A DNA stretch of 64,000 nucleotides from Lepidurus packardi (Eukaryota; Arthropoda; Branchiopoda; Notostraca; Triopsidae). The notes below the pieces were generated by a model. It worked only from the letters and a program-made list of their open reading frames with translations, was not told the DNA's origin and made no database searches. The position numbers and the translations under genes were made by a program. Positions 22,788 through 35,105 of this stretch are shown here, piece after piece. The stretch's first letter is position 1. Each line of letters starts with the position of its first letter. The stretch lies in assembly GCA_023053545.1 (NCBI GenBank), contig JAKZAN010000001.1, positions 13,160,024-13,224,023 of the forward strand. The letters are read 5' to 3'.

Positions 22788-24898
22788 GTTAGGGAGAGCT
22801 TCTATGCTGATCTAAATGTGGAATGTTTTTGGAGGGATTGAAAGATTGAGGTCCAGTAATGAATGGGTGATGGTGAATTTGTCATTAACCAATGGCTTGT
22901 TTACTTTTTAGCCTCAGTCAATTGCATGTGGATTCACATGTCATTCACATGTAAATGACGTGATGCAGCAATTCCGGGAAAGTCATTGAGTTGGGCGACT
23001 TTTCTTGAATAACGGTAGTATTAGAACGCTGAGCATTCCTGCACCAACGAAGCCAATTTCGTGTCGAGTTGTGGACGTCACAGAAAGTGAGGCAAAAACG
23101 ACGTCTGGCGAGTTTTCGTATGGTTCTTTCATTCCTGGGTTTCTTCCTTTTTTAATTTCTTCAAGGAGGGGGGGAAGGGCATTCCTGTAATATTTCGTAC
23201 ATGAGAAGTAACATAAGGGCACTAGACCGACCATATCGAACGACACTCGAATCCCGCTAGCTGTATCCCTTCAAACAGAAACCAAAATAGTCTTAAAGGA
23301 TAATTGTTTTGTCCTGGACTCGAAAGACAAAACTAGGATACTCGATGGCTCCCTCTCATTTGTTTATTAACGAGAACGGAACATCTCCAATTCCCGACAA
23401 TCTCCTTAGCGCTCATAGAAGCTGAGGCGCTGTAACCAAGAAAGCCTGTAGGAGATATTGCCAGTGAGCTGCAAAAGGAAAAATAGAAAAAAAGTGCTTC
23501 CGTCTGCCTTTTTTTTGCTCTTTTTACATCGTTTTTCTTACCCGACGTCATCCTCGCGGGAACAAGCATTGGAAGGCCATTGCAGGCGAATGACAAGGAT
23601 TTTGCAATGGACCGAATGGTTTCTCCTTGTTTCGCTTCAGTTCTTTTTGGTCTTGTTATTCTCTTTTACATATACAGAGCACACAGAGTGTAAAGTTTCG
23701 GGTATTAAGAACCTCGAAGCAAGTCTTTTCCTTTTGTAATCAGCTACTTTATTAACGCAAGCTGTAAACTGTTTTATTTTTTTTTAAGACTGTTTAGCAT
23801 GTTTCGGTTCATAGAACCATTAGTTTAGAAAGACTCATTTGTTGCCTGTCTACTTTAATTCTGCTGGGAGGTATGCTGCGATAAGGCCAACCTATTTTGA
23901 GGTGGGGGAGGGGCGTTGATTTGGTGAAAATGACTGTTAGTTCTAATGAGAACCTTTCTCCATCCAACCCCTGCACCAATGTCCCTTACCATGCGTTTCC
24001 ATGTGAAAACGCGACAAGTATTTGAGGCTGGTTAAAAAAACTCAAATGTAACATTCCCGTAAAGAAAAATGGTCCTTCACCATATGTGTGTGTGAAAGGG
24101 AGAGAGTTAGAGCTGAGCTGCCTCTTTGGAATCCCCAGCGGCAGCATTTCGAAATAGCATGGCGAGGAACAGTAAGTCTCCCAGTATAACTGGGACGGAT
24201 TATTGTGGAAATGAATGCTCCTACATGCATGTGTCATGTGTGACAGTCGCGGCGAAGAAAAAAAGCCGTTCCCATGAACACCGTCCCGTCACATTTTTAC
24301 GCGGAGAAAACCAAGAACCTTCGAAAAGAGCAATAAGGGTGCTTAGATATAGGCCGATATCACTACGCCCAAACTTAAAAGCGAACTGCTGTCTTAAAGT
24401 TAGCTGATGCGTTGGGGCGCTTTACTGACGGCAACTAGTGCAGCTGAGACACCAGAAGATATTCGGTTACAGTTGACGCATGAATAATGAGTTGGCATTA
24501 TGAACACGGGAATGCACGGCCCACACTTACCTGTCTTGTCGTCCAATGAAGATGAATGAATAGAGGCCGTGACAGTTCGTTTTTCCCCCCGTTTGTGCTT
24601 TTATTGTGCTTTACTGAGTGCGGAATTTTTTTTCTTTTCCTTCTTTTTTACAAAAAGGAGTTATCTGCTAGTTTCTAATACCATTGTGAGGGCATCCAGA
24701 CATGTTGGTTTAAAGTGTTTGATAACGAGTATTAAGCGTTTGATTAAAGTCCGATCCACGCAATCCGCCAAGTAAATGTGTGGTTCTGGTTCGAGTCTCA
24801 AGCCCGATTCATTATTACGTATTGCGTGCTTTTAATACCGGTCTCGCCTGTCAGGGGACTATCCCCATCGTTCCTATACCACTGCATTATCTGCAGTA

Positions 24899-24925
24899 TT
24901 TTTTTTTTTTTTTTTTTTTTTTTTT
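24899..24925 (+). repeat. 27-base T run
   Basis: An uninterrupted T tract that creates a phenylalanine string in a + strand frame. It could be the A tail of a minus-strand retroposed sequence, but no body of such an element was recognised to its right. Confidence 0.85.
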
Positions 24926-25070
24926 GAATTACTTATTGCGGGTTCCTATCTCATTTGCTTTGGCGGGATGCCTTTATGCAATAACTGCAATACCTGGAAG
25001 CCAGAAAGCCACCTGCCGTTTCTTATCGGTTAGCACAGTTTAAGGATACAAGTCTCATGAGATGAAGATA

Positions 25071-25097
25071 AAGATATCGATAAAGATAAAGATAAAC
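25071..25097 (+). repeat. (GATAAA)n-like microsatellite
   Basis: Four to five degenerate GATAAA or GATATC words in tandem. GATA factors bind such words in many eukaryotes, but nothing nearby shows that they are used. Confidence 0.6.
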
Positions 25098-28000
25098 CGT
25101 ATAAAAATATCCAAAGGTCTCTCTTCCCTGCTGACTTTTGTTCTCACTCCCGGTCTATAATTTCTTTTTCTTTTCTTATGGTTTTCTGGGGGGGAGTACC
25201 CGCATTGTTTTGCTAAAGTATAGCAGCGCGTAAGCCATTTTGACTCCTAAGCTTGCTCCCCAGACCACGCCCAATCTAGTCATCCATCTCCTGGCTGTCT
25301 TGTATAAACGTTGCAGTTAGGCCACGTGCTCCCCGATATATATGCCAACCGACACTGCGCAGCAGTACGGAAGTCTTAATTACAGAATCCATTATAGTTT
25401 CCCAGTCAGTAGCCAGTTTTTTTTCTGTGTATCCATATATGCTGCCCCGTTTACTTTTGGTTAAAAGAAATAAGAAGAAAAGAAAAATATAATAGTGCCT
25501 GCTTCATTCCTTCCGACGTATATATGCATACAGAAAAACCTGCATAGTTATTCTCCAGAGACACAGGTTGGTTTCCATAACGGCAACAAAAAGACGAGTG
25601 AATCGCTCCAAGACACCTGCTGAGAGCCATGGAGAGCACGTGTGCCGGTGCAATCAAGCATCTAAGGCAAGAACACATGCAAGGCCAAGAGGAAGCAAAA
25701 TTTTCTCTCTCTTTTCAATCTCTCCGGCTCTTCTATATACCCAAGCAGGTCTCACATACCACAAAAAAAAAAACGACTCGCTCTTAAGTCGTCTTATTAC
25801 GTTTCTGCGGAGCCGTATTTTCATTAGTTTCTGCTTTCTGGCTTGGAAGAGGTTTGACTCTCATCGAATACCCCAAGTTCTCGCGGGAGAGCCCCCAAAA
25901 AATGAAAATAAAAACAAAATGCCGGTAAATCTGGGGCTGCCTAAGGGCGTATAGTGTTTTCTTCTTCCCTTATTGTAATTTTATTTTCTTGAAGGTAAAA
26001 CCGGGAGAAAAAACTTCTCTTTCCGTTTCTCCCACCCCTCTCTTCTTACTCTCCAAATTCTCTTTCTCTCTTTTCTGCCCCTTTCTCCAAATTGGCTTTT
26101 CTTGTGCGGTTTCTGTTTGCTATAAGGCCCGGAGAACTATACGGACGCATCCGCATCCACTATCCGCGAGATTGCTACGTAACTATTTCCTTGCGACTAC
26201 AATGTGGGCTGGCTCCTTGTCTTCCTCGACTTCTTGTGGCCCTTTTTTTATTTTTTGCGCGCTGCTTTTAGGTGGTTGGGTTGCTGCTGGGTAGACCAAG
26301 ATAAGCCAGGACAGATGTCGTACGACCGTATATTTCCTGCGCCTCCCGGTCTGAAAAGCCAAGCAATCGCTGTAGCACTTTTCGTTATACTACTCCCGGT
26401 CTTGCTTCGGCCCGGCCAAGTCCGCGCTCTCTCTTTCTCTCTCTTCCGATGCCGAAAACAGATTGTTCTATGCCCGGACCCTTGCCAAAGAAAAAAGAAA
26501 TTGAAGGAGACGAGCGACTTCTTGGGAGTTCTCTTTGGGTCGGCCCAAAAGACCTTCCAGCTTGGCGAAATCGTTGTGCAGGTGTCAGTGAACGCGGCTT
26601 TTCAAAAAGAAGAGGGTGGGGGTTCATGCATGGCAACCGATTTTTTTTCCTTTTTTGTTTAAAGAGTGTTTACATACAAGTCCAGTAGTCCGGCAGTCGA
26701 TAATAATTACCACAACGAGTTTGGCTAGTTGACCATGTGCACCTCCCTTAAATGGGCCTTGGTTCACGTGTTCTTTGGCACGAGCTGATTTCCATTTGTA
26801 GTGAGAGAAAACACCTGGCTTGGTAGTTTTTTTTAAAACCCTAAACTAAGTTCAATTATCGGACCAGCTTATGCGAGCTTGGTCGGCTGAAACATTCACA
26901 AAAAGTGGCGAAGGAATGTGCTTATTATGTAGTCAGGCAGAGAGAGTCTCTTTCCACACGTGCAGGACAGCTACTTGCGTCTAATTACCAGCTTAATGCT
27001 TGGACGCCATTTCGAAGGAAAAGCCAGTTATTTTAGAAAATCAGTTGGGATTTTCGCTTGATAGCAGAGATAAAGGAGGGAGAGACAAGACTGTCTTTTA
27101 ATTCGAATCCTTTGAACTAAAAGCATTTCAAATTGGCATGGCGTGCTGGACAAATCTAAAGGGCGAGGTCTTAGTGCTTCTCCGTCTTGCATAGCGAAAC
27201 CCCATATGACTTCTCACAGCTCAAGGACTATGAATACCGTCTTTGAAATGTCCCAAATCTTTTGAAGGAGAAAACTTCGGGCTTCGGTATAGACTCCGGG
27301 GTTCGACCAAAACTTGAATAGAAAAGCCGAAACCTAAGAGAGAGAGAGGAGTTCGGGAGATGAGGGAGGGGGGGGGGGGGTCATATGCATTACATTTGAC
27401 AGAGAAGAAGTAGTTGAAGCCCACCGGATGCTGCCGTTTCCTTTATATTACTGTATTGGAAAAACTTTCTGGCTGGCAAGGCAGAATGAGAGCCGAGCGC
27501 CGAGCAAACCCCCAGTCAAAGCCAAAAGAAGAGAGGCTTTCGCCAATGAAAACTTCATATGTCGTCCCGAAATCCCGAAGGTTCAGGGAATCAATAGCAA
27601 AAATACCCCAGACTTTTCAAGTTCCCACCCAAAAAGTCTGAAAAGTCCCAAAACTCGACGAAATGAAAGCGAAAGAAGTTAACATACCTCCCTGAAAGTC
27701 ATGACAGTTAGCCCCGATCTTTAGGACAACCTTCTGGGCTTATTATGTCGAGCTATAATAATACCAACTTCTCTTTCCGTTATTCTTTTCTCTTTTTTTA
27801 CTGGCACAAAAACGGAGACTTTCTCAACTTTGGCGACCTGAAGTCGAATCCCTTTGCCTTTGAGGAGATTGGAGCACTTTGGAGGAAAAAAAGCAAAAGC
27901 AGAGCTCCTTAAACAGATTGTAAGCCATCTTGGTTGTCAAATTGCCCATCTAGTAAAGCAGTCCTGTTTACTTTCAACGCTTGACGCCTAAAGTTGCCAA

Positions 28001-29699
28001 ATCCTGCGTATCCAAAAAGTCTCGTTACTATCAGCCAAAGTATCTGTGTGGGTAATAGCCTTCTTCCCTCTCCTTTTGGCTTCTTTGATTGTAAATGTCG
28101 CTGAAGGAACGACGTCCAAGCTCTAAAATCTAAAGACTGGAAGACTAAAGATTGCTGCTAAAAGTGCGTTCAGGCACTGAGCCAGCCTCCGTTTATCTTA
28201 GAAGCTCTGTGTATGCTCGCATTGAAGGCTAAAGGATGCACTGTGGGCGAACAAGGTGTGGATAAGCTGCACAGGATCATAAATATGAGACCAGGTGAGG
28301 ATTTATGTCGCTGGATAGCTTATCGATGGAACTTGACAGGCGGCTAGTCTTTCGCCAGGAGAGCCTTGACAAACAACTTTGGGTCTCTAAAACCCAAGTT
28401 CCGCAAAAAAAAAAAAAAAAAAAAGTGGGTTACAGACGGTACTTTGTACCAAACTTTGGTATCTCATTTTATTTTCAATAATCGAGTTCAAGCTCTCATT
28501 ACGTTGCTTGTCCACGACCGTCGTGTAAACTTGCTTGTGCTTCTAGTTGTCTTGATTTTTTTTATAAAGATAAGCATGAAGCCTGGGCTTTTTTTAGCTG
28601 TTCGTGGGTTTCCTCGAATGAATACGGAATAAAAAAAAAAGAAAAAAGTTAGGACAGGTCCGGGGTTCTCCTCGAAAAACAGGAGAAATTGACGTGAATT
28701 GGACGATAACCTGAGGAGAAAAATGGCTGTCAATGTCCGGAGAGGAGATTTCCAAACATTTCGTGAAAAGAGCGTGGCGGCCGAATGAGTCCGCCTCCGT
28801 GGTCTCTTGATTCCTTCCCGAACCCAAAGCGTTAGGCCCCCCTTGCCCCCAAAAAAATCCTAAAAGTCTCTCTTCTCTCTATCCCGCGAAAGAGTAATAC
28901 TCTCCGTTTGGTTGGATCGGTTTTCTTTTTCGTTAATAGGAAAATTCCAATATATATTTTTTTTCCCACAGCTGCTGGACTTTTTTTTTGGAACCTTCAT
29001 TCGATCCACCGCAGAATAGAGGCTCAACTGCATCGCGTTGGCTTATGAATGGTCTATAGCAGTGGCAGTATAGTTAAGAATCTCTCTCGGGGCAAAAGAA
29101 GACTCCCCCCTTATTCGCCTGATCTAGCCAGTCGATCGCATTTCCGCTGGCTGGGTCGCTCAAGGAAGAGGTCATGCTGGGTCATCGCGGAATCCAGGGT
29201 GTGTGTATGTGTGGAAATCAGGCATTCGGCGTTCATAGAAACCCCCCGAAAAGGAAAAGTTGTGTCCAATGCTTAGAAACGAAGCGTGATGGTAGGGTGC
29301 CAAGTATAACTGCCTGGGCAAAAAGGGAAGAGCAGCGCAGTGAAGGGAGGATGTGTGAGTTTGGGTCGATAATGCCACACGTTTCCCTGACATTCGTGCG
29401 GAATGTATTTGGGTAGGTTTTAGGGGTTAGGGTTAGCGTTTGAGGGTGCAAAGGCTGACAGTAGCTAGCAAGAAAACGATGGGTACCAGCGAGCCCTAGC
29501 TATTGAATCCTTGACAGGGCGCCAAATCAAACAAAATTCAACCTCGATCGCCCACCCTACTACTTAACCACTTTTTTCTCCCCTCCAAGTCCTTCACTCC
29601 GCTTCAAGCGCCCATGCCACGCTAAATGGCAGTAGCCACCAAAAAATCACATATTGAGATGTTATTTTCTTCGGTCAACTTCAAATCAACGTTTTCCTT

Positions 29700-29896
29700 A
29701 AAGCAGCAAACTTTGTTTTACATCTCTGCGAGTAGCCGTTCACGAGTTATTGACATTACAATCTTGAGTCATGACGTCACAACGGTGCTACGGCTTGGCT
29801 TACGGTGCCTGTTACCACGGCTACTGCTTACTTCCCAAGTTTACAACAGTATATACAGCTTAGGGTACCATGGCTACAATCACGTCTGTGACTTTA
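29700..29896 (-). repeat. CRE/X-box dispersed repeat, copy C (inverted)
   Basis: Read on the minus strand, this aligns with copy D at 55740-55960. Shared words are GGAAGTAAGC, a GTAGCCGTGGTAAC versus GTAGCCATGGCAAC word, GTAAGCCA, and TGTGACGTCATGAC versus TGTGACGTCATAAC. TGACGTCA is at 29772-29779 and GTTACCACGGCTAC at 29811-29824. The latter resembles the RFX-type X-box inverted repeat GTTRCCATGGYAAC with one change. The 100-codon frame at 29626-29928 overlaps this repeat and is therefore not believed. Confidence 0.65.
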
Positions 29897-29981
29897 CAAA
29901 GCATTTTGGAAGACATTTCCTTCTTTAGTAGCTTAAGTACTACTATGCCTGTGCTGGGAGGAAAAATATCACTAGAAACTC

Positions 29982-30036
29982 TTTTTTTTATTCTAGTTTT
30001 CAGAACGATTTTTTTTTCACTCTAGTTTTCAGAACG
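29982..30036 (+). repeat. 27/28-bp tandem duplication
   Basis: A T tract followed by TTCTAGTTTTCAGAACG occurs twice in direct succession, with CTC replacing T-rich bases in the second copy (CACTCTAGTTTTCAGAACG). Each copy has the look of a pyrimidine tract plus an AG acceptor. No exon follows, so this is simply recorded as a recent tandem duplication. Confidence 0.75.
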
Positions 30037-33000
30037 TAAGGGGAGTAAACGAGCTTTATGCATCGGTTAGCATACATAGCAGTCAGAGATGGCTACGAAG
30101 AGAACAAGTGTAACATCAATGTACCATAAAATAAGTAGTTTCAGTTCGAAATGATTTTCAACGCGAAGAGAGCTTTTCCCTTTATTCCCTTTTCCCAAAT
30201 ATGTTGTAGAACATTCTTGAGGATTTTCCATGAATATGGAAAGAAAAACGTGGGTAGCCGCAATGGCAGAACATGGCCACGTGATGTTTGTGAACGTAAA
30301 AGTACTTTATTTTTATGTTTCTTCTTAATTTTTTTAAAAGGTCATTCAAGCTTTTGAGAGCAACCCTTTCAGTCTGTGTGGAGGTGATTTCGCAGTAGTT
30401 TTTTAAAAACAGACTTCCGCCCCCAAAAAAGTCACGAAGACGAGGAAAGAAGGCGCCGAAAGAAATTCACTTGAAGTTGGGGAGTTTTTTCCTTTCTCTC
30501 GCTCAGGCTTTTTTTCTTTCTGTAGGCAGAAATGCAAATGTTTGCCATGTTCCTTTTCTCGCTCAGGGAATAGCTGTGGTTTTGCGGAGCTAATGTATTA
30601 AAGCTCGTTTGAGGAATCCGGGAAGTTGAAGTTGAGTGTATACGTCCGTAAAGCTTCGGCAATATTGGAGGCAACAGAAAAAAAAATTCAATGCCTTGAA
30701 AAACGGCCGCTCTGTGGAATGTGAAGGCTTCTCTTAACGAAACTGGCAAGTTGCGTAACTGCCTTGAAAAGCGGATTTGGGAAAAGGAAATGAATGTATT
30801 TTGAAGCTTTTCTGGCAGTTTTCGTGCGCATTCGGGAAATTCCTCGTGGAGGCTCGTATTCTTTGCTTTTTAACCTCATCGTCTTCTGCTTTTCTTTATT
30901 TTCCCGTTCAGCAGAGAGAAAAAAAATCAATCATAGGTTCTGGGTGCTCACTCGTGTGGTTTGCTTTCATTTGCAATGCTTAATGGTATCATGTTGAGTT
31001 GTCGCTTTTGTACTCCATGTTTTGGTAAAGTCTGCCAGGATTTTTCATAAAGCATTAAGGCAAGTGTGAAGAAATTGACCAGGAAAAAGTGCCGGTAAAA
31101 GGGTAGAAAAAATGGAACGGAGCGCGACGAGCATTGGAAAACACAGCAGCAGCTCCGTGGGCAAGACGAGATCGAGATTTAAAGCCAATTTAACACAGTG
31201 AGACGAGCTCTGCGTACTTCTCCGTGAAAAGCACTCGGCTGGAACTAACCCAGTGACTTGACAAATGGTAAACAAAAAACTGGATCTTTTCGATGTCTTT
31301 TCCACTTTGGGGGGGGGGGGGGATGGGAGGGGTCTTATGTTATGTTATATGCTTTTCCCTCCAAATTCATTTTGCAGAGACACGTCATATTATACCCCAA
31401 AGTAAAAAGTTTTAAACCTTCCATGCCAAAAAATGAAAAGAAAACAGCGAAAAAGAAAGAAAACACTAGAACGACGGTTCTACTCAATGACAATTTGGAA
31501 GAAATAATCCCTAATTAAGGTAAGAGTCGTTGGCTTGGAAAATTATAGTCTAGTCAAAAAACACCCAGGGCTTTTATAGATATGAGTTGTAAGACTGCTG
31601 TTCCTGACTGGATGCAACGGAAGTCGTAAACTTGATTCTTTTTATTTTATTTTTTTTATTCCTTTTTTTGCATGGAGATTTCGGACTGCTGTAATTTAAG
31701 TAGTGCAGCTAGGACCACAGAACATAACTAAAACTAAGGAGCGAAACCCTGAAACCTAAATAAAGCTAAAAAAAAAAGAAACGAAGGGGATGCCAAAGGA
31801 CGATGACCAATTTAATAAAAGACAGCCACACCATTACGAGAGGAGAAACAAGGACGTAGGTTGAAATTGATGTTGAACTCTTGCAGCTAAGAAATAAGAA
31901 AACAAGCCCATAACTTTGACAGCAAGGTGCTGCAAAGAAATAGAACGCAAGAGTTTAAGAGTCCGGTAAAGAGAAACGGAGGACTGCAGGTGACAAGAAG
32001 TCCGCAGTGCAGGTTTTTACCCTTGGAATCACACCTGCCCATCCGCCAGGCAACCTCCAAGATAACACCTTCTTCCCAACAACTATTGTATCACGTTAAG
32101 GCAAAGGGCAGCTGGTAAACCGGTCCCTAAAGCTCTATGTATTGCTCTACCTCTATGTATTATCGTTACTTCACACACAAAAAAAATATTATTATTATTT
32201 TGAGCTCTCGCGCCCTGTAGTTTTAGCCACTTCCAGGGGGGGCTATTCTATCGAGTCGGCGAAATTCTTTTATGGGCAGCGACAACTCTGAAAGGTAATC
32301 AGGTTCTGCGAAACATGGCATTTTACCTTATTGCCCCCGATAACACTGGACGATACCAGTTACCGGTTCCATCTACCTATGCGTGGATCCGGGTGAAAAA
32401 CACAGAACTAAGGCTCCTCCAGTCGTCACATTGCCATGATAGTCAGTGCGATGACACTGGGTTTATCTTTAAAAAAGAAAAAAAAAGTTACGCGTGCGAA
32501 AAGCAAGGATCTTTTCCACGCAGAGCATGGCAATATAGATCAATCTATCTATCTCTATCTTACAACATGTAACATACCAAATGTTCACCAAAGCAAGCAC
32601 AAAAGTCCTGGCAGCAGGAGAGAGGTATCCGGGGAAAGCAGAATAGCCCATATCTATTTAGTTTTTGGCTCAAGTACTTCTCAAGTGATGGTAGATGCTG
32701 CAGAGTACCTCCATTAACGTATAGATCGCAAAGCTGCGGAGCACTTAAGTCGTAAAACACTTGGTTACGAAGCCCCCAAACGAGTCAGAAAAGCCAAACC
32801 TCGCCCAAACAACAGGCCAGAAAGGCATAGTGTAGAGAGAGTTGGTAGAGGGGATTCTACAAGCTTGGGCCAAGGAGTTTTTTACTTCTAATTGAGGGAT
32901 ACTATCCACTTCAAGCTGCTGTGTTGAAATCAAGCATCTTTACACTGAAAAATGGCTCTGCAAAGTGTAGAAATTGGAAGGGAGGAAAAAAATTCTCCTT

Positions 33001-34467
33001 TTTTAGCGCCAAAAAAATCCGTGCCCCACATGCTGTCGGCATTTACGTGCCAAAATCTTGGAGGTAGCCTATGCTTTCTGACAAGACACAGGAGAGAACC
33101 GCCAACGGGGTATATGACAAGCAGGAATTCCGAAAAATTTCCAGATATTGACGAGTTGTTGTGAAACTCCAACTTGAAGTCTACTGTTGTAAAGCCAGGT
33201 ATCACTTTGCGTAGGTTTTATACCTATTCCCATGTCAACCACATGAGCTTCGGACCCCTGAGACGAAAAGTCAATTCGGGTCAGGTTTTCTGCTCCGACG
33301 TGGCGCCACCAGGGTTCTTCTTTTTATTTGGAGCTGTTTGGAACGCACCGAAGGAGAGGTTTTCCGAACAGGAGGCCTTTTGGCCAATTTCAAAACCGTC
33401 GAACAACGTTGTGTGGGTCCTAAAAGCTAAGGAACCTTCTCAAATTGTTTGATGGAATGATGGGAGGCCTTCGAATACTTGGAACCCGTTGCAGGAAGTC
33501 CACTTGAGAGCATTTTTATAGACCCTCATAATACGTCTATGCATCAGGCACCAGATAATATACCGGGAGGTGCGAATCCTTAACGCAAACAAAACAAAAA
33601 ATGGCTAACTGCATAGGGGACCCATGTGTGTATTATGCATGTTCATTTACCGGTTTTCCAGCACCTGCTTCCTGTGACGTTATCTCTGGTTTATTTATTT
33701 TTCCTTTTCTTTTCCTCGAGTAGCACTTAATTTCAATCTCGAGCGTGTTTTTTTATTATTATATCTCGGGTGGTTTTCGTTTGTCCTAATTTGTGTAGTG
33801 CTTATTGCATGTCACGTCGAGCTCTAGAGGCCATGACTAGCCTTTTTGTTAACGATTGATTTTTAAGCTTTGGGGAGGCGGTTTTATTTTATTTATTTGT
33901 TATGATTATTTTTTTTTTCAGGTTTGTCTTTTCCTGTCGGAGATCCACTTCCATGCAGGTCCTCCGTAACGTGGACAAATTGCCAAGGACGGCAAGCCAT
34001 AAAAACTATATGGGCTTTATGCATGCATAAGGTGCATATTGTATGCTGTACGTTGACTTGGATCGTGGAGCGCCATGTTTCTTGACTTTCTCCCTCTCAC
34101 ACAAAGTTTTCTTTCCTCCGGTTGTGAGTCTCATTTCGTTGGCCAAGTTGCGTGCAATCATTTATGAACCATCCCGCAGTACTGACCTCGGATTTACGCT
34201 AGACATTAACGCTCGACTTCCGGGCGTCACGCTAGAAAACTACCATCCCAGGGAACTCGGTCCAACCCAACTTATCAAAGAGGAAAAAAAAATAAAATAA
34301 TAAGGGCACCACATGAGCGTTAGAAGCGGCCAGAACTCTATACACTGGCAGGGTACAGGATGAAATTAGGGGTCCAACATCATCAAGATTTCTGTGCTGG
34401 GGCTCTATACTTATGTTTCGTATACTGTGACCACAAAGGCCAACAGAGCCAAAGGGTCGGATTCTAT
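30037..34467. other. Gene-free region
   Basis: No supported gene. It includes a 14-G run at 31309-31322, short TATTATTATT and ATCTATCTATCTC patches near 32185 and 32540, a repeated CTCTATGTATT word near 32137-32165 and a 14-base palindrome TTATGCATGCATAA at 34017-34030. The stretch 32300-33450 has fewer homopolymers than its surroundings. Its frames of up to 93 codons have no recognisable family and overlap on both strands. Confidence 0.65.
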
Positions 34468-34753
34468 CCTAATTGCACGAGGCCAAGTGCCTTACTATTT
34501 ACAGCGGAGTAAAACTAAAAAGTTTCACATACACTTTGACAGTTTCTGTACGGTTTATTGATACATTGACGGTATAGACAGTATTCATTGTTGGTAGGGC
34601 CCATAACAGCGCCTTGGCTTCCGTTAAGGATTCACTGTTGCCAAGAGGTATACACTGGGTTACTGGCAGTTGTAAAACGGTTTGTTACTCTAATCTCTCC
34701 CAATTTTTTATGAAAAGTAGTTTTGGTTTGTTTTATTTTTAACTCTTTCGAAC
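34468..34753 (+). repeat. 286-bp satellite unit 1
   Basis: It starts at CCTAATTGCACG and is followed head-to-tail by a second unit of the same 286-base length. Shared words include GGCCAAGTGCCTTA, AACTAAAAAGTTTCA, ACGGTTTATTG, GACAGTATTCATTGTTG, CCCATAACAGCGC, TTCCGTTAAGGATTCA and GGTTACTGGCAGT. The copies differ at roughly one base in six or seven, so the array is old. No frame is open across it. Confidence 0.85.
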
Positions 34754-35039
34754 CCTAATTGTACGGGGCCAAGTGCCTTAAGTCTTACAGCAGCAGAGTG
34801 AAACTAAAAAGTTTCAAAATACACTGTTTATTTTGCACGGTTTATTGGTACATAAACGGTATCGACAGTATTCATTGTTGTTAGGTCCCATAACAGCGCA
34901 TTGACTTCCGTTAAGGATTCATTGTTGGCAAGAGGTATATCCTGGGTTACTGGCAGTCATAAAACCGCTTGTTACGCTAATCTCTAAAGCAATTATTAGA
35001 AGTTGTTTTTCATTTGTTTTATTTTTAATTCGTTTGATT
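34754..35039 (+). repeat. 286-bp satellite unit 2
   Basis: This is the second unit of the same satellite, with the same word order as unit 1 and equal length. At its right edge a third unit appears to begin (CCTAATGTTGATC from 35040). That unit is lost within about 17 bases at a poly-C tract, so the array is truncated there. Confidence 0.85.
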
Positions 35040-35056
35040 CCTAATGTTGATCAATT

Positions 35057-35105
35057 CCCCCCCCACCCCCCCCCCCCCCCCTTTGTTGTTTGTTGTTGTT
35101 TTGTG
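35057..35105 (+). repeat. Poly-C tract followed by TTG repeats
   Basis: Eight C, one A and then 16 C (35057-35081) are followed by TTTGTTGTTTGTTGTTGTTT. The tract marks the point where the 286-base satellite breaks off, which suggests a slippage or rearrangement breakpoint. Confidence 0.8.

Larger units (their letters stand above)
22788..29640. other. Gene-free region
   Basis: No supported gene. It holds a CACATGT/ATTCACATG cluster at 22926-22965, a 27-T run at 24899-24925, a GATAAA-type stretch at 25071-25097 and a pyrimidine-rich tract at 26017-26100. A 13-G run lies at 27368-27380 and a 20-A run at 28405-28424. There is one good-looking minus-strand splice-donor consensus at about 24526 (CAG followed by GTAAGTGTG), but no convincing exon beside it. 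Two large overlapping frames near 26.2-26.7 kb are on opposite strands and have no recognisable domain. Confidence 0.65.

Noticed and set aside
24520..24580. Near-perfect minus-strand splice donor (CAG then GTAAGTGTG)
   Set aside because: The preceding sequence shows no convincing exon, and isolated donor-like words occur many times in the window.
26204..26662. 152-codon + strand frame with opposing frames on the minus strand
   Set aside because: F- and L-rich strings arise from T and CT tracts; similar frames exist on both strands, which points to composition rather than coding.
29410..29445. Telomere-like TTAGGGTTAG words (also near 1511)
   Set aside because: Only one to two hexamers each, not an array, so they cannot be called telomeric.
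29626..29928. 100-codon + strand frame
   Set aside because: Its right two-thirds overlap a dispersed repeat (copy C) whose relatives elsewhere in the window are not open in the matching frame.
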